From: Tetracladium setigerum
Lineage: Eukaryota > Ascomycota > Leotiomycetes > Helotiales
Direction: 5' to 3'
Length of the DNA: 64,000 nucleotides
Assembly (NCBI GenBank): GCA_031472005.1
Contig: PZJY01000005.1
Location: 1,674,001 to 1,738,000, forward strand
Shown: piece by piece, positions 1-11,527 of the stretch
Layout of the letters: every line of letters starts with the position of its first letter
Numbering within the stretch: the stretch's first letter is position 1
The notes under the pieces: generated by a model
The model's database searches: none
What the model was told of the DNA's origin: nothing
Seen by the model: the letters and a program-made list of their open reading frames with translations, nothing else
Made by a program: the position numbers and the translations under genes

Positions 1-801
1 CTCAAGGAAGCCAGAAAGAGAAGCAGATGTTGAAACTATTCGGGTTGTAGAAAGAGGTTGTCAGTCGTCCAACCCCTTCCCACCCCGCAACCTGCTCGAC
101 GATGTCGTGCAGACCATCTTGGGTGGACGGAAAATTGCAGTTTGCGGAGAAATTGCAGCTTGAAATACCACCAAGCATCGTGGATCCTCACGATCAGCGA
201 CGAGAAGAGTTTGGCGTAGGACCTCGGTCGCCGGCAGTTGGTCTTCCCCAGAAAGTGAGACCCCTGAGCCCAGAAAGCTTTTGGGGATTTTCGAGTCATG
301 CGTCGGGAGTTGCCATTATCATAGCTGATGATGACTGGAGTGTCGGGTAGCATTGTCAAGAGATATATCGCTGATGTGTTTCGAGGTTCATGAAAGAGAA
401 ATTTGGCTTTGTCAAAAGCCGGCGGAGGAGGTGGTGGAGGAGTCCTTTGGGTTGTGTCTTTCTCTTGCTCATGGTCGTGTTGTGCATTGTTCAGAGTCAA
501 CGGTCCAGTTGTTGATAATCAATTCTTATTTCTGTTACTGCCAATACCAATAATGTTTCAGATGTGCTTGTAATCTCGAGGTCTAGTATGCTTGTGTGCG
601 AAAAGTGTTGTTGTCGTGATGTTGCATTTTGGAGGTTGAAGCCAGCTACTGTCATTGAGAGCTTGCATCTGAGGCGCCCTTGGCAGGCACGTCGAAACGC
701 GTCTCCCTTCGAAGGACTGTAAGATTACATGTTTGTTCGACGTCACCCCGCAGAGTTTCAACAACACAAAGACAACAACGAGCTCCAGCATCGAAATCAC
801 C
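1..801. other. left-edge region, no secure gene
   Basis: No convincing gene. On the minus strand positions 500-36 are open for 154 codons, but the frame opens with TTG and has no ATG near its start; it contains a run of seven prolines and otherwise low-complexity residues. On the plus strand, about 82-170 can be read as a short peptide ending in GGRKIAVCGE, which recalls the start of a sirtuin Rossmann fold but stops after a few codons. The right part (about 550-801) would carry the promoter and 5' leader of the HEI10-type gene. Confidence 0.4.
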
Positions 802-2251
802 ATGGAGCACCGACTACGTTGCAATAACTTGAAGTGTCGAAAAGAGCTGAGTGACCACGCTGTTCTCACCACCTGCAGGCAAGGCAGAAGATACCCGGTG
901 TGATGGAGTGCAAACAGCTAATTAAAGCGTGTAGCCATATATTTTGTGTCAATTGTTCCAACGAGCTCCAATTATCGGGCCAGCGTGAAGGCCGTCGTCC
1001 GATATGTCCTGCCTGCGATTCCCAGCTGCCCAACCCTGGCGATGTGGTCGTTACCAACTTAAATCCCACCGAAGACTACAAGTCCAGCGTTCTAAGTGGC
1101 TTAAGTCCACAAGTGATCATGGACTGTGCGGGAAGAGGATTAAGCTTCTGGGCATATCAGACCGCACAAGATATGTTCGTTAAGGGGGCCATTCGCATTA
1201 TACATTCTGCTGATCTACCCCCGGTGTATATCAGGAATATACATTCAAGAACTTGTCGGATAAATATGGCTCTCTAAATGTGCAGATGGACAAGATCATA
1301 AACGATGCCAACATCGAGATCACAAGCCTGCGGAACAAGGTGGCTAGTACGTTGTTTGATCGCCCAAGTTGACTCTGCTGATCCGATGGCAGGTCTAGAG
1401 ACCGAAAAGGACGGTACGAGACGCAAGAATGAGGAGCTTAATCAAGCTCTACGGGAGAAAACACGAAAACACATGATGACTCAGGAGCTTTACGACAAGC
1501 TGAAGCGCCGTGCCATGTTGGGCCAGGTTCAAAATGCAGCCATTGATGCAGTTGATGAGACAATACAACAGTCTGTCACAGCTAGGCGATATGCTGATGC
1601 AATGCAAAATCAAAACATGCGCCCTCCTCGCGCACCCGCTTTTTCTAATGGGCAGACTTCTAGTGAGCGACGTACCTCGAGCTATCCCTTGGCTAATATG
1701 GGCCCACCTGCACTGCCAAATCGTGGATCCGGAAATGATCATTGGGTGGGTGGGTTTGGAGGGCCACCAAATTCTCGTATATTCTCTCTGTTCCTCGGTC
1801 TGAGGATGAATCTAACCAACATCGAAATTAGAAGTACAACCTATTCAAACGCCCTCGACACATCGTCAGCAGCCTTTCGCTGGTGGGGATGGATTCCCTG
1901 CTTCGGTGGGATTTCCTAATCCTCAAATTAACAACCATCTGCATAGTAAAATCCACCCTCAGCGAGCATCTCCTCGGCAAGGCTTTGCGTCCGCAGGTGT
2001 CGAGTCTACTCCCAGTGGCTTCGCTGGTTATGGAATGAGTGCAGGTTTGAAAGTCAGCCATCCTCCAGGATCCGTTGTCAATGGAATAAGACCAGCAAAT
2101 CGATCGAGAGGTTTTACTTGCTATTCCTCTTTAGAAATTTTCTGCTAACAATTTCGAAGTTGCACAACGGCCAGCATCTGGATATAATGATCGCCCAACT
2201 CCGTTATTTGGCTCTTCTAACATGTTTTCGCAAGGGAACAACTACCAATGA
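802..2251 (+). CDS. HEI10: HEI10/CCNB1IP1-type RING E3 ligase (meiotic crossover factor)
   Basis: Exons 802-878, 935-1178, 1235-1346, 1393-1776, 1832-2110 and 2160-2251 sum to 1188 nt, i.e. 395 residues. The N-terminus is a RING finger: Cys7 and Cys12, then TTCSHIFCVNC and ICPACDSQLP. It is followed by the family segment LSFWAYQTAQDMF, a coiled-coil region and the hallmark QELYDKLKRRAM...GQVQNA stretch; the tail is low-complexity, rich in Pro, Ser, Gly and Asn. HEI10 proteins are SUMO/ubiquitin-type ligases that act at synaptonemal-complex recombination sites and control crossover number (family knowledge, including Sordaria). Intron 1 uses a GC-AG pair (GCAAGG...GTAG); without it the RING loses its Cys-x-His-x2-Cys core. 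All other introns are GT-AG, 46-56 nt. Confidence 0.9.
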
Positions 2252-2853
2252 TGCTTGTCAGAATCATTTGCTACACCAAATTTGCTATATAGACTAACAT
2301 GTTTTAACTGACAAGTCAATATGGGGGATTTCCGTAGCTTGTGACTGGAACGAAGTGAATTTAGTAGGGATGGCTTTCTTTCACAATCCTATCTCCTCTG
2401 GCACAAGCCAGAAATATTTACTCTACTGTGCAAGCCTATTATCTCAGACAGGAATATTATTCACTTGACTTGTACAAGACATTTCGCAGCTCTGGGGCGC
2501 CAGCCCTGTGGGCCCACGTACCTCTTTCCCTCTTGTCCCTCGAAGTCTTCTGTAAACTTGTCGTTTTAGTGTCCTATTCACTGTTCGCAGCTATCTAAGC
2601 TCTTCCATCCCCCTCATGTTCTATACAAGGCTTGGCTCACCGACTTTCGACTCAACCCCAATCAGAATATCGACAACGACACCTCTACGGAGTCACTGAA
2701 CAAAGCCTTCACTTGTTAACAGATTCGTCATTCTACTACCTGGTTATTGCAGTCCGGTAGATTCTTCTAGCAGCCAGTAAGATAAACAGTCACGATCATC
2801 GAAGCGAGCATAGTAATCGAAGTGCCTTTATAGTACATGGTCAGCTACACTAC
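2252..2853. other. intergenic
   Basis: Carries the 3' flank of the HEI10-type gene and the promoter of the next ORF. I see no RNA gene, repeat or convincing ORF. Confidence 0.5.
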
Positions 2854-3501
2854 ATGCCTCGCTTCTCCCCATCTCCTCTCGAGGAGTGTATCGTCGATAT
2901 TCCGAACACCCCTCCTCAATCGGATGAGGAGCTATTTTCGGATTTCTCTGGAGAAGCATATTCTGAGTCAACTCTGTCAGTATCGGACACAACCGCTTTG
3001 AATGAACGCGCCCGCCCTCGAACGATTTCTATAACCTCCTTACGGAACATTGCGTCTCTTCAAATACGCCAAGACCCTGAAGATTCTTCCTTCTTCAAAA
3101 GACTCCTGCAAGCAATGAAAAACAAGCTCAAAAGGTGGCAAAAGAAACTCACTCAAGAAGAGGAGTACGAACCATCAACTTCATCCTTTACGCTTTACCC
3201 TCGATCACGCGATTCCTTTGACCATTCTTTTGATCACGTTATTTGTTCTTGTGGAGAATGTAGATACTGCTTCGATAGATTGCTTGCCGAACAAAGACAG
3301 CTTGCAGCCAATCTGGCGATCCACACGCGCAATCAGCAGCGAGACCTCACTACGGCATGGAGCACAGCCTATGATGCTCTCGAGCAACGATACTCGGAGC
3401 TTCAAGCAGAAATTGATTATCTTCGAGAACAAGAAGAAGGTTATTTCGAACCAGCCCATCCTGTCTTCACGAACGCGTCGACTGCAACATCAATACGCTA
3501 G
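2854..3501 (+). CDS. hypothetical protein with C-terminal coiled coil
   Basis: A single uninterrupted ORF of 215 codons from an ATG. The N-terminal third is acidic and rich in Ser, Thr and Pro, the middle is basic (KNKLKRWQKKL), and a compact CSCGECRYC cluster near residue 130 could bind a metal. It is followed by an amphipathic Gln/Glu/Leu-rich stretch that should form a coiled coil (AYDALEQRYSELQAEI). There is no signal peptide or membrane span. I do not recognise a family. Length and composition favour a real gene, but no splice sites corroborate it. Confidence 0.6.
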   Translation: MPRFSPSPLEECIVDIPNTPPQSDEELFSDFSGEAYSESTLSVSDTTALNERARPRTISITSLRNIASLQIRQDPEDSSFFKRLLQAMKNKLKRWQKKLTQEEEYEPSTSSFTLYPRSRDSFDHSFDHVICSCGECRYCFDRLLAEQRQLAANLAIHTRNQQRDLTTAWSTAYDALEQRYSELQAEIDYLREQEEGYFEPAHPVFTNASTATSIR

Positions 3502-5519
3502 GCAGATTCTCAGTCTCGATGCATTCATTCGATAGATTTGGCACTTCTCCCGTCTTGGACAAATTTCACTCCTGCTCGTCGACGATAGGTATGCATGCAG
3601 TGAGATCCCAGGAAGTGGCTTTGCCTTTTCGCTTTGGATCTATGTGGGCTCTTTATTACAAATGATATAATACTTGCGGAAGATTCGGTCGAATAAGTTA
3701 CATGGATGCATTTTATGTATCTCAAAAATCTGACTCCTTCAGCAATGCTTCAGAGAATCCGAGTCTGAGCAAGGAGACAAACCGTGTATGTATTGAAATG
3801 GGACGGACATGTATGGGCAGGCAAGGGATGACATGATATATTTAAGGGAAGATATTCTTGGCATCTAGAATCATGGGAGCGATACACAGATTGGATTTGC
3901 ATTTGTTGAAGATTTGGTGGATATCGATTGCATTTTGAAGCTATCTTTCGCAGCGGGGGCAAGGAAAGGGAGGTCATGGAAAGGATGTTCGTACTTCGAT
4001 TTGGAAAGCTGTTTTCTTGAATTTTTATTAAAATGCACACATTTATTGTCGCATCTGCGACCTTCACTTTTTATTGTTTGATTCAATGATATGTCGTGTT
4101 TTGACAAAGGGTAATTCCCATGTCACTGTGCAAGATCTAGGGGTTGTGAGCCCGTTAAACGAACTGGACGGAGTTTGTTTTGTACTGTAGTTTCATTCCA
4201 AACATAGAGATTGATTGTCGTACCTAAATAACCTATATCTTCCTCTTGGATTGAATAGAATTCTTATTGGTTCTGATTGAGGGTATGAGTGATGGTAGTT
4301 ATTATTCTCTTTCATGCTACAGCTATGAGCCCCTATTCGTCATCTCAGCTATGAGCCCCCACACTCTAGCAAGGTTCGTTGAGGAGACTAACAAGAAGAG
4401 GTTGAAGAGTCGCTGAGGCCTTCCTAGTGTGCCTTACTTGCAAAGGTAGCGGTATTTCTTCCAATTTCATTGGCAAAAAGAACAGAGTGTAAATAATGAT
4501 AGGGAGGGAGAACATTCTTGACATACTGCAAATTTGAAGCATCAAATCGAGAATCGGGGTGGACATTGATTGTGGCTTTCTAAAAGTTTTGTCCCTTTGC
4601 TTTCGTATTGAAAAATTCCGCCAGTTATATATACTTGACGTGCAAAAGATTGGATTTGTTGAGGTAGTAACGTTTCATCGAAAATATAATCGCATCAATT
4701 TAGGAGGCCACAAAAACAACAAAAAACATACAACAGCAGGGATTCGCTGGTGGTCACCCACCCAACTACTAATCTACCGATCTAAAGCTTGTGTATGGCA
4801 GAGCGGACGGGATGCCCAATTCTCTTTAGTCTATGGTCGTATGTGACAGTTGTTGTACTTACTTTAGTATATACTCTCCCTAACGAAGAACCAGTAGGTC
4901 AACTTCGCACGTTGGCTCTCATCTAAGAATAGGGCATAGAGGGCCAGTCATTCAATTGCTTATCCAAAAAAAAAAAAAAAAACCCCCTCCATCTACTTGA
5001 ATCATTTAAATCTATATCTGTATTCAAATACTAAAAAGAATTGAATTATATTCCAGACATGGAGTATATGGTAGGAATTCGCCAAGCCTTTCTGAAAGTC
5101 TTCCAGTGTAATGACCAACAATCATAAGGGACAAATAGTATTTGAATGTAGATTTACGGTTGCTTCATTCTTGTTAGATATCTTTTATATTTTTCATAGA
5201 TGTTTCGAATCTTAAATTATTTAGACTTGGACTCTGTGTCGTTGTCTTGTCTATCTTGGCGTCACCAGACCCCTCCGTCATCACAACACAGCCTCGTCGT
5301 TGTCTCTTCTTTTCATCCTTCATTCTCTTTTCTCCTCATTTACCTACAGAGACATTCAAACTCATCACCATTCAAGTCTCATAATTACAAAGCCCGTTCC
5401 GGATTCTACTCTGCTCGTCATCTTTTTGATGACCTTTGGACGTTGAGTACCCCGCCATCGCTTCAAATGATCAAGGCGGGTAGTTCAGAACTACAGAGCT
5501 CTCAAGATCTTTCGCTATC
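3502..5519. other. 2 kb intergenic region
   Basis: AT-rich, with no convincing ORF on either strand. It contains a run of 17 A at 4966-4982 and a short direct repeat, CAGCTATGAGCCCC, near 4320 and 4346. The last 300 bp are pyrimidine-rich and look like the promoter and leader of the F-box gene. Confidence 0.5.
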
Positions 5520-7512
5520 ATGAATGATTATCCACCTCCCTCATACGAAGCTGCTTCGTATCGTCAGCTATGGCCCATCATCGCACCATACATCCAGCAC
5601 GAAGACTTGGGCTCTGTCTGCCTTGTCTCGCGGGAGTGGCATCGGGGCGTAGCGCCACAACTATGGAGGAATCCTGCAACAAGGTTTGGTACAGATTATG
5701 ACGCCGTCTATTGTAAGTCATCCTAACATTTCTTTATGATGAAAATGTTGAATGCAAGGCACACTGAATGAAAATGGAATTTGCTAACTCACGTGACCAG
5801 TCTCGCTCTCAAGATTCCGACGATGCCTCCTGGTTGCAAGACTGGAAGTGAGAGATTATGTTCGAACTATGTACTTCCCACCAGCCGAAGCAGAGTTTTA
5901 TGAAGGGCCAAAGGCAGGTTGGCTGAGAGACATTCTTGATCAATTGCCCTCGCTTCAGTCGCTGGTCACATCCAGACTCCCATTCTTCGACCACCAAGCT
6001 CTTCAGGCTATTCACCAGAAATATGGGGAATCATCACCAAATGACATGGTATACCGACTGAGAATGCTCATTGCTGCGGGATGCAAAAACACGACAGGAG
6101 CAGGACTGCATTCAGCACTGCAGCACTTCCCCGACTTGGTTTTCCTCGACCTCTCTTCATCTCAGGGTGCGAGAAATCCACAAGTCCTACGACAGATTGG
6201 TTCACTTGGACACCTGAGAATACTGAAGCTCCAACGTTGTGCACTGAAGGATGAAGATGCAGAATATCTTTTATTTCCAAAATCTCTACTCAGTTTGGAC
6301 GTCCGAGACAACCTCTTCACACCTAAAGGCATCGCCGAGGTCTTCAGAAAGCTTCCGCAGGCGAGGTACGGCCCACCGGCTCAATCAACACCTCGCTACT
6401 CGAGCGCAAAATTGAGAGACACCATACTTCCAGGTCTTCTAGAACAATACGTCCGAAATAGACTGATTCGTGATGATCACGCTACAATTGAGGAAGGATT
6501 ACCTCTAACGTTTAGCGAACTTTTTGTCACCAATAATTCTATTGACGTGCAGACTATAACCAAAAGCCTGAGCCATCTCAGTCTTGACCATTTAGACTGT
6601 GGATCTTTGAAGATTAGCCAAGGGAACGCGGGCACACAATTCACAGTCAACAGAGTTCAACAGATTGATCCAGTCAACTTCACCTCATCCTTCGGGAATC
6701 TGCGATCCCTCCGAATCCACCATTCTGTAATCACAAGCTTGCCATTTTTCGGGACCGAAATCATTTCCTCAAATCAGATAGAGCGTGATTTGGAAGACCA
6801 CGCGGCGGCAAGCAGTCTACAGCTTCTTACTCACCAGCTTCTTCGCCATCAACGAACAGCAGAGGGAGAACGAAACCCAGCAAGACTAAAGCTTTCGATG
6901 CTCCCCAATCTCAAGGTCCTCACCTTGACAGATTTACCAGCCAAAACAAGAAATCCACAAATCGCGAATTCACTGATTGTTTTCATCAAAGAGTGCGCAG
7001 ATGGCGAGCAGCTTGCCCAGTTGGAGTATCTATCTCAAGTTCAGGACCAGAAAGAACCACCAGCCTGGGAATTACGACCAACGGCGCCTCTGAAATTGCA
7101 AAAACTTGTCCTTGAAGTATCTTCTGAAATCGATGAATCCGAATCACACGCCTCAAATATTCAGCGACCTTCAAAAACCAAATTCACAAAGTCCTCGACC
7201 GAAGACCCAGACAGCGAGGCATTCATGCAAGCTTCAGAGGGTGATTTCTCCTTCTTTGGTGATGAAGGTGATTCCGGTCAACTTGTTCGAGAAGGACGGG
7301 TTGAGAAGCCTGCATTTGGGTATGAGAGATCAATTCTAGAAGCGAGAAGCGAGAACACGAAATGGATAGATGTGATTCCAGCACTTGTTGCATTCAGGAA
7401 GGAGGGTAAGGCGAGATTCGACGTCACGTCTAGAGGAAATGTTTCAGATCTCGAGAGGGTCATATCGAGCCATTGGATCGGAGAAATCAAAGTTCTTGGA
7501 GCTCATCGATGA
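5520..7512 (+). CDS. F-box / leucine-rich-repeat protein
   Basis: Exons 5520-5712 and 5801-7512 (intron GTAAGT...CCAG, 88 nt) sum to 1905 nt, 634 residues. Residues about 15-60 form an F-box-like helical domain (LWPIIAPYIQHEDLGSVCLV followed by SREWHRGVAPQLW). The middle has degenerate LRR-type repeats, for example LVFLDLSSSQG, LRILKLQRCAL, LLSLDVRDNLF and LKVLTLTDLPA. The C-terminal third is acidic and Ser-rich. F-box/LRR proteins act as substrate adaptors of SCF ubiquitin ligases; the substrate here is unknown. The gene is convergent with the DUF4291 gene, with only 69 bp between the stop codons. Confidence 0.8.
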
Positions 7513-7581
7513 ACTAGTTTAGAGATAGCATTTCGTTATGAGAAGGTCGAAATTACACTATACTGTATCAAAACCTCCAGT

Positions 7582-8665
7582 CTACGAATCCGCACCCCCA
7601 TCCATCTTCAAGTGTTTCTTCAACTCCCCATCAACCACATACTCCACCTCGCGCGGCATAACTCCCAACTCAATCAATTCCTCCACAGTAAACTTGTCTT
7701 TAACAGTCTCCTTCCTCTCTTTTCGTCTTCGTATATCTTTCTGACTAAGCCTTCTTCTATTCCCATTTTCGTCAACATTCTCATCCTCATCCTCATCTTT
7801 CCCCAATACCTCCCGCAACTTCTGCGCTCGCCAAGTTACATCTTCAATCTCAAGCACCATTTCCTCCGCGAACTGTCGACCTAAATCCATAAAGTCAGCA
7901 ATTGATTCTGTACGATTTAATCCAAGTACAATACCCTACTACCAGCAAATTGTAATGAGGAAGGAAAGATATATTAAACAAATTGAAGAAATGAAAGAAA
8001 AACGTACTCATCTCCCTCCCAATCCCAATCTGTATACTCCTATACGGCAACATACCCAACCTCGCACTCCTCTCCGGATCCCACTGAACCCTATTCTTAA
8101 ACGACTTCTCCTCACTCGTAAACGGCGTCAGCCCTCTACAAACCGCGGCATTCATCAAGATAGTCCTCAACGAAGCGTGCGATATCTTGAGTGCTAGAAT
8201 CCGCGTTTGCCGTGCATCTTTGAGTGCGTATCCCGAGCGGTACCTTTTTCTCTCTATGTCAGTTTATCTTTTTTTTTGTGTGTCTCTCTCTCTCTCTTTT
8301 TCTTCCCATTTTTGGATTGTGGTTATAATAAAGTAAGGCTTTGGAAAGTGTAGTTGAACAATGCTTAATAGAGAGAAGGGAAAGAGGAAGGGAAAGGGGA
8401 GGAAGAGGACGAACATCATCCAGCACCAACTAGGTTTAATCCACGTATACCGATCAAAACTAAACTCGCGACTCGCGCATAGCTTTTGCTCGCGAACCGC
8501 TGCCTCTGCGATTGCAGGCGAGTAGGCTTGGTAGACTGTTATCGTCTCATCGTCGTACACGGCGCGGATTTGTCGGTATGGAATTTTGGGGGTTGGAGAA
8601 GAAGAAGAGGATGGCGAGGTGGAGGGGGACGGGTCGTCGTTTTGGTCTTGTGATGATGATGCCAT
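7582..8665 (-). CDS. DUF4291 domain protein
   Basis: Minus-strand exons 8665-8415, 8243-8008 and 7880-7582 sum to 786 nt, 261 residues. The DUF4291 signature is clear: IPYRQIRAVYDDETITVYQA, then TWIKPSWCWMMYRSGYA, which only forms when intron 1 (8244-8414, donor GTTCGT) is removed, then VQWDPERSARLGMLPYRSIQ and IG. Intron 2 (7881-8007) has a GTACGT donor, a CTGAC branch site and a TTTAG acceptor. The N-terminus is a Ser/Pro tract. DUF4291 is found in bacteria and fungi with no known biochemical function. The C-terminal 60 residues are highly charged (KDEDEDENVDENGN) and are not part of the core domain. Confidence 0.85.
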
Positions 8666-9416
8666 TATTGTTTTGCAAATATAAAAGAAATCAAGGGAAT
8701 TTTGTTGGATGGTTTTATATTGTCTTCGGTTGTTGGTTTTATCGTTGAATGATTGGGAAATTGAAAGTTTGAGATGGGAGGTTGATATAGACTCTTTGTT
8801 TTGTTTAGAAGGTCATCGACCTTTGTCGGTGGTGGGAGTCACACACCGATTTTTGAGGCTGTGAATGAAGGCTGGCTTCTTAGGTCCGAACATCTGCAGA
8901 TTTTAACAGTGAATCTCGACCTCTCAAGTATAACCTCACGCCGTTTGAGTAGAGTCTGTGTATGAGTCTGAGCCCGGTTGTTGGATTTCAAAAATAGTGA
9001 AGTGGTTTTTTGCGATTTTATGGGATCTTTGCGTTTGGTATTGTCTCACCGCACTGATAGTATCTTTGAGGCTTGCTCAAAGCTTGACGAATCTTGCGAC
9101 GTGCAACAAAAACGTCCATCCCTAGGTTCCTAGGTACTTCTTACCTTGCATTTCTCGTTTCGAAGTATTCCGGGCTTTTTGTGCGACGTTGGACCAAAAT
9201 GGGGAAGCTCTTGCACATTCGACCTTTGTAACCCAAATATTACATATCGGCGGAGACGCCGCGGAGGAAATTGTACAGTATTCAGGGGTCCCGAGTTCCG
9301 CGGATGACGTCGGATGTTCCACGGTTTTTCTTCGCTATCTTCCTCTCAATCCCCGCTCCGTGGAGGCCAACCCATTTCCTCAGTTTCTCTGCACGTCGAA
9401 AGACTTTCCCTCGAAG
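8666..9416. promoter_or_regulatory. intergenic, promoter side of the Zn2Cys6 gene
   Basis: Carries the 5' flank of the DUF4291 gene and the putative promoter and leader of the regulator. About 9013-9220 is the first copy of a long direct repeat described separately. The frame of the regulator stays open back to 9189 without an ATG, so this part is taken as leader. Confidence 0.45.
9013..9220 (+). repeat. direct repeat, copy A (partner at 13527-13762)
   Basis: A stretch of about 200 bp, diverged but easily aligned with copy B. Shared blocks include TCTTTGAGGCTTGCTCAAAG, CCATCCCTAGG, AGGTACTTCTTACCTT, TCGTTTCGAAGTATTCCGGG and GTGCGACGTTGGA. It lies just upstream of the Zn2Cys6 regulator start. 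Copy B lies beyond the 5' side of the decarboxylase gene, in the same orientation. Confidence 0.9.
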
Positions 9417-11476
9417 ATGCCGCCTCAGGGAATTTCCAAAGCACAAGTTCCAAGATCTCACTCCTCGGTCGCCTGTGTGGCATGCAGACGGCGAAAGTCA
9501 AGATGCAAATTCGATGATCACTCCCAGTCATGCTTGATGTGCTTGACTCATGAAACTGACTGCATCCTCCCACTGGAGTCTCGTCCACCCAGAGACTCTA
9601 GGAGGACTAGAGACAGTGCATCTCGAAGGTTGGATTCCGAGCAACCCGCGGTGTGGGCGAATCATCCTCGGACCATCTCTGTAGAGCCTCAGTCGAACCC
9701 ATATGAGATTGGTACAACTGAGATCGGACCATCGTCCGTAGTGACAGATAGGCACGAAAATTCCGGCAGCGCAGCAAAACTACCAGCTTCAGATCAGCAA
9801 CCATTACCGCTAGATGAGGTGGGGAATAATGATAGTCCTCACATCGTTGGGCCGGCAATTGCGAGCGATCGGCATTTCCTCAATAATTATCTACTCTACG
9901 CACGTCCCAGCGACACTGCGAGGACGGTGATATCCGGATCATCTAGTCTAAATACCGGTCCTGTGGTCTTTACCAGAGTGCCCAAACAACCAATAGGACT
10001 GGACATGAATTCCAACCCAGCATACTCCAAGCTTCAAACTATTGAAAAGATTCTGGAGCCTTATGGAGCCCGAATAGTTGACTTGTACGTGGCCGCTCTC
10101 CAGTATGATCGTTTAGAAAAGCATGTGATAACCAAGCGCCAGGTATTTTACAAAGTACAATGTGTGCTTTCCTATCTTGGACGAAGCCTCATTCCGGGAC
10201 TTTTATATTCACAATAAGTCTCAAGTATCACCAGCTGTGCTGGCTTGTTTATACTCAACAGCAATAACCTTTTGGCAACAAGACCAAGAGCTTTGCAGTA
10301 AACACATCCCAGATGGACGGTTTCTGTGGAACCTTGCTTTGGAGGCGTTATATTCAGAAGTACATCTATCTCCTGGTATTTCCTCTCTTATTGCTATTCT
10401 ACTCAATGTAGGAGGGCGACCCACCACATCAACGATCGGAAATGGTCTAATGTTGGGCTGTGCAATTTCATTAGCACATAGCCTAGGATTAAATCGTAAC
10501 CCTTGGGCTTGGGATATTCCGGAGTCTGAAAAGCATGTACGGGTCAAGATTTGGTGGTGCCTTGTTATACATGATCGATGGTATGCTCTTGCTTCCATTG
10601 ATTACAACAAGTTTGTTACCCCATCTACTGACAATACTTAGGTCGAGCTTGGCTCACGGAACTCCACCTCATGTTCGGAAAGCCTACTACGATGTTCCAT
10701 TGCTGGGGCAAGATAGACAACAGCCTCGGGAAATGACCCGAGATGAAGGACCAAATCGAGTTTTCGAGACATTAGCAAGTCTCACTGAAGTCCTTGGCTC
10801 GTATCTAGAACATCTGTACAGTATCAGGCTCCAGAATAGCAATATTCAGCTCACTGAGGCTGATTTGGATTCTTGGGTTGACTCCTTAACGGGCGACATG
10901 AGACAAATAATCCTTCGTGGAACTGATTTGAGCCTGCCTGGCGCAGCTAATCTTCGTCTGTGTTTTCTCGCTACCAGGTATTTCTGCCGCAGACTTGTCA
11001 TTACTCAAGAAATAGGAGATTTAATGGCGGATCAAGCTTATGATGAGCGATATGTGCAGGTGAGAAGAGCAGCCGAGGAGATCGTGCTTCTGATTCACGA
11101 GCTCACAATAAAGCAACTTGGCGACTTTTGGCTTCCGATGGTCACATTCGTCTTGTCATCGACCGCTGCATTTCTCATCAGGTATGCTGTTCAGTGGGAA
11201 ATTCCTGCAGTTGGGCCAGTACAAAGTCAATCGCTATCGCTGGTGAGAGAATTCGTCAAGTCTCTTCAGTCTCACAAAAGCAATCATGGGTGGGATTTGG
11301 GTGATGTGACCTTGAATCAGTATGCAGACGTGGTTGGCACGTTGCTAGGAGACGAGGCTTTGGATATCGCTGACATTGGGCTGGAAGCTGGAGGAGTCTC
11401 TTTCACTGATCTCTTTAACAACATGTCGCATCCGTGGGGATCGCTCAATTGGGGGGACCCATCATTATTTCGATGA
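9417..11476 (+). CDS. Zn2Cys6 fungal transcription factor
   Basis: Exons 9417-10084, 10143-10580 and 10642-11476 sum to 1941 nt, 646 residues. The start is the first ATG in frame ahead of the zinc cluster. The binuclear cluster is CVACRRRKSRC followed by CLMCLTHETDC, spacing C-x2-C-x6-C-x8-C-x2-C-x6-C, about residues 20-48. A fungal-specific transcription-factor domain follows, with typical segments VCFPILDEASF, SLAHSLGLNRNP and KIWWCLVIHDRW. Both introns have strong signals (GTACGT...CCAG; GTATGC...TTAG) and restore LYFTKYNVCFPILDE and HDRWSSLAHGTP. It is tail to tail with the decarboxylase gene (51 bp apart), and the two are bracketed by direct repeats, so it may be the pathway regulator; this is inference from position only. 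Confidence 0.92.
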
Positions 11477-11527
11477 AGTAGCATTTGGTCATGACAATCG
11501 TTCAATTATCTAATTATCTCCGAAGTC

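Noticed and set aside
36..500. Minus-strand ORF of 154 codons with a poly-proline run
   Set aside because: No ATG at the start, low complexity, no family resemblance, and no clear splice partner.
3750..4107. Two overlapping minus-strand ORFs of 78-105 codons
   Set aside because: Overlapping frames, unnatural composition and no neighbour or splice support.
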